Shown here: positions 61,510 through 64,000 of the stretch, piece after piece
How the letters are laid out: every line of letters begins with the position of its first letter
How positions within the stretch are numbered: position 1 is the stretch's first letter
Source: Paroedura picta
Lineage: Eukaryota > Chordata > Lepidosauria > Squamata > Gekkonidae
Assembly (NCBI RefSeq): GCF_049243985.1
Contig: NC_135384.1
Coordinates: 10,722,501-10,786,500, forward strand
Length of the DNA: 64,000 nucleotides
Direction: 5' to 3'
Made by a program: the position numbers and the translations under genes
Notes under the pieces: model-generated
Told to the model about the DNA's origin: nothing
What the model saw: the letters and a program-made list of their open reading frames with translations, nothing else
Databases searched by the model: none

Positions 61510-62230
61510 TGCAATGCCGCACACTGAAAAAATAGCATTACACCAGCGCAATTGCGTGATGCTAAAAAATAACCCGCCTCCAGTCATTCCTAACCTTCTG
61601 GCTCACGTTCTTTCCTCTGCTGCCTTCTTGCACTTCTTAGCACTTGGCACAACTGCTTCAAATGGCGGAAGTGAGTAACACACTTTACACGGAACTCTCC
61701 TCTGCCTGTCAGTCAAGCCAGGCAGCCAATCAACTTTATTCATGTTTTAAAGGAAACACAATGCCAGCTAATGTTTTAAAGTGAAACTTCTCCACTGAAA
61801 CACCTATTCATCTAATCATAGATGCATATTATTGCTTTTTGAAATACCACCCCATATAGAATCAAGAGCCTTGAATCTTTTAAAAATTAATTTTGTTCCC
61901 AAATTTTTTCGGGGGGGGGGGTGGACTTTAGAGAGATAAGCTTTGTGTGTTAACTGGCAGGGGGAAAATTATTTTGCTTTGCCTGGGCCTATTTGTTGCT
62001 CCAGGCAATTTTCTTCACCAAAAAAAACGTCCCTGGAAGAAGACAGAAGGAGGTGGGTGCAAGGGCGGGCACTGGGGGCGGAGGTAGTGCTACATCAGCT
62101 CCACACATTTCCTTAGCTTGTGGCTTGCTCTTTGTTCTCCTCTGGCTAGCGCTACATAGTTTGGGGAATCCACTTTATGCGATTCCACAGCTAGCTTTTT
62201 AAAATGGAGGGTGTAGATACCTCTTTGCCA
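61510..62230. other. Unclassified insert between genes 6 and 7
   Basis: About 720 bases that replace roughly 200 bases of the homologous spacer (53045-53260). Mixed composition with GC-rich stretches, a G10 run at about 61912 and 'ggtgggtgcaagggcgggc'. I see no convincing open frame, terminal repeat or match elsewhere in the window. Possibly a mobile-element remnant. Confidence 0.4.
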
Positions 62231-62329
62231 CCAGGGCACTGGATGTTGATGACATCATATAAAATGCCAAAAATGGCATCTGCATAAGGTAAGTATTTTA
62301 CTATATTATCCAGGTGCAGAATGGCCCCA

Positions 62330-64000
62330 TCTTCTCTAGCGATCAGTGAAAATCCCATGGTTATATCAATGTGCTACCAATGGAATATTTCGAAGCACGA
62401 TGTTACTTCCGGGTTTTTCCTGGAGTGATATCATACTGTTGTCAATGATGATTTTTTAAAGCTGAGATGATACATACCTGCTACAGAGGACACCTAGATT
62501 CTTTCATACTTATATACCAGGGCAGCTGACAACCTTTCACTCTGCTCACAAACCCCATAATGTTGTGTTTTGATTTTATGCTGTAGCCTCAACATTATAG
62601 GAGCTGGATATGTTCTTGCAGCTAGAAAAATACAAGCAACAGCAGGGACAATTCACCTGATGTCTTTATGTTTAAAAATTGGATCACTCTGTTTTCTAAT
62701 GCTTTAGTTTTAAAATATACGTTTTTTTCCAAATCAAAATAAACATTGTAACTTTCAAAAGCAACAGAACAACTCAGTTATTCAAGAGGCAAATGGAGAC
62801 AGAAAAATATGCTCTCATAAAACATTCTGCCTTATGTGAGAGTGCTTTTGTTTATTGGCTTGTTTGTTTTGGTCAGATCTTTTCTACCACAAAAGAATGG
62901 AATTCTGTCTTGGAATAGATATATAAAGAAGAAGAAGATATATAAAGAAGAAGATATAAATCAAAAGACAATATGGAAATTTCTTTTCCATTTGTTGGAG
63001 GGCTAATCAGAACACCAGATGTTGAGCATTATGCATCAGGTGTCCTTGTGGGTTGGCTTGGGGATTTATCACTGACTGTTTCGCCTCTAGTAAGTTCAGA
63101 TTTCAAGTTCAACACAAAAGTTCAATTGTCCTTCATCAGACATTAACCAATGATAATGCTTTGATCCCTATCAGGCAATGGTTCGCTTACGATGACTGTC
63201 AACGGTCACTTGAAGACTTCAGAAAAACAAGAAGTTGCCTAAACTAGCCGCAATGAAAGGGTTTGACGTCTTCATAAATCTTCCCTCATATTATTACTAT
63301 TGCATGCATACACATCAAATTATATTGTGACACTTTCAATTACCATGTGAGACCAAGGCCAGAACCAGCAACACCACTATAATTATGAAATAATGCCATA
63401 GTCATTACAACTCATTCTTCTGCTTTACAAAACATATCCAGGGGCTTCAAGGGGGGAAATACCTGCATAATAAAATCCCCATCATTAAGCTGGGCTTGGC
63501 TACAGAGAATTCTATTCCATGTTAGAGTTTCTAAAGTATATTGATGAGCAAGGTTATTCCCCAATTTCCCTGACCTGGATGGCCTAAACTAGCCCTGTCT
63601 TGTTCCTTCTCAGAAGCTAAGCAGTTCTTGGATAGCTAGTCCTTGGACTGAAGACCATGCAGAAAGTCCATGATTGCTCTGTAGAAGGAGGCAACAGCAG
63701 GACACCATTCTTCTTGTCTTGAATACCGAAAAGTGTTCTCAGAGGTTGCCTGAAACTTGACTGCATTTTCTACCTCCGCCATTTTAGATTGATCCCCGCA
63801 AAAAAAATGGTATCCCCTCAAAACATGTAAACCAAGTATAACTTCTATCCATCTACCATTCCTACTAGTGAAAAATATGGAGGCATCATGTTTGACTTGC
63901 ATAAAAATTAAGTGGAGAGTCATGGGACTTATGTGAAGAAATCCAGAGGAGCTGGGAGCTGTAGTTTAGAGAGAACTGGGTTCAACTTTCTGAAAACGCT
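62330..64000 (+). promoter_or_regulatory. 5' flank of a seventh V2R gene lying beyond the window
   Basis: Nearly identical to 53337-55060 upstream of gene 6, including 'gcgataagtgaaaatccc'-type sequence, 'cattatgcatcaggtgtcc' and the final 'ttctgaaaacgct'. In gene 6 exon 1 begins 460 bases after the matching point, so exon 1 of gene 7 should lie near position 64460, outside the window. No exon is inside. Confidence 0.75.

Noticed and set aside
1-64000. A novel multi-gene system other than chemoreceptors
   Set aside because: Every long spliced frame belongs to the V2R family. The remaining sequence is explained by introns, spacers and interspersed repeats, apart from the unclassified insert at 61510-62230.

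Overview
The window is a head-to-tail tandem array of vomeronasal type-2 receptor (V2R) genes: family C odorant/pheromone GPCRs expressed in sensory neurons of the vomeronasal organ. Six complete six-exon genes lie on the + strand, with start codons at 3085, 13701, 24399, 34771, 45243 and 55520 (spacing about 10.3-10.7 kb). The array runs past both ends. Bases 1-154 are the middle of the spacer that follows each of the first four genes, and bases 62330-64000 repeat the upstream region of gene 6, so a seventh gene should start about 460 bases past the right edge. The organism is very probably a squamate reptile, more likely a lizard: expanded V2R arrays, two tRNA-derived SINE families of squamate type, and CR1, L2-like and other LINE fragments.

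Each gene has the same architecture: exon 1 (signal peptide and N-terminus), exon 2 (292 nt) and exon 3 (858 nt, 849 in gene 3) encoding the Venus-flytrap ligand domain, exon 4 (228 nt), exon 5 (127 nt, cysteine-rich NCD3G linker) and exon 6 (about 900 nt, the rest of the linker, seven transmembrane helices and a short tail). Junction phases are 2, 0, 0, 0, 1. With GT/AG junctions placed by eye, all six read open, giving 875, 875, 872, 875, 875 and 878 residues. I see no in-frame stop or frameshift in any of the 36 exons.

Genes 1-5 are close relatives; gene 6, and the unseen gene 7, form a more diverged lineage. Shared insertions give a rough history. A LINE 3' end, a SINE, an L2-like fragment and CR1 remnants occur in the units of genes 1-5 but not in gene 6. 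Genes 1 and 2 share an intron-5 deletion and several residues against 3-5. Gene 4 carries a patch of exon 6 that looks like gene 6, suggesting gene conversion.

Non-coding DNA is mostly repeats. Notable local events are a SINE with a 13-bp target duplication (gene 3 intron 4), a LINE 3' end with a 10-bp target duplication (gene 5 intron 3), a GC-rich terminal-inverted-repeat element between genes 3 and 4, a 61-bp inverted duplication flanking a flipped segment (gene 4 intron 3), and an unequal-exchange scar in gene 3 intron 1. I found no tRNA, rRNA, CRISPR, operon or virus-like element. All identities are read by eye, without database searches.
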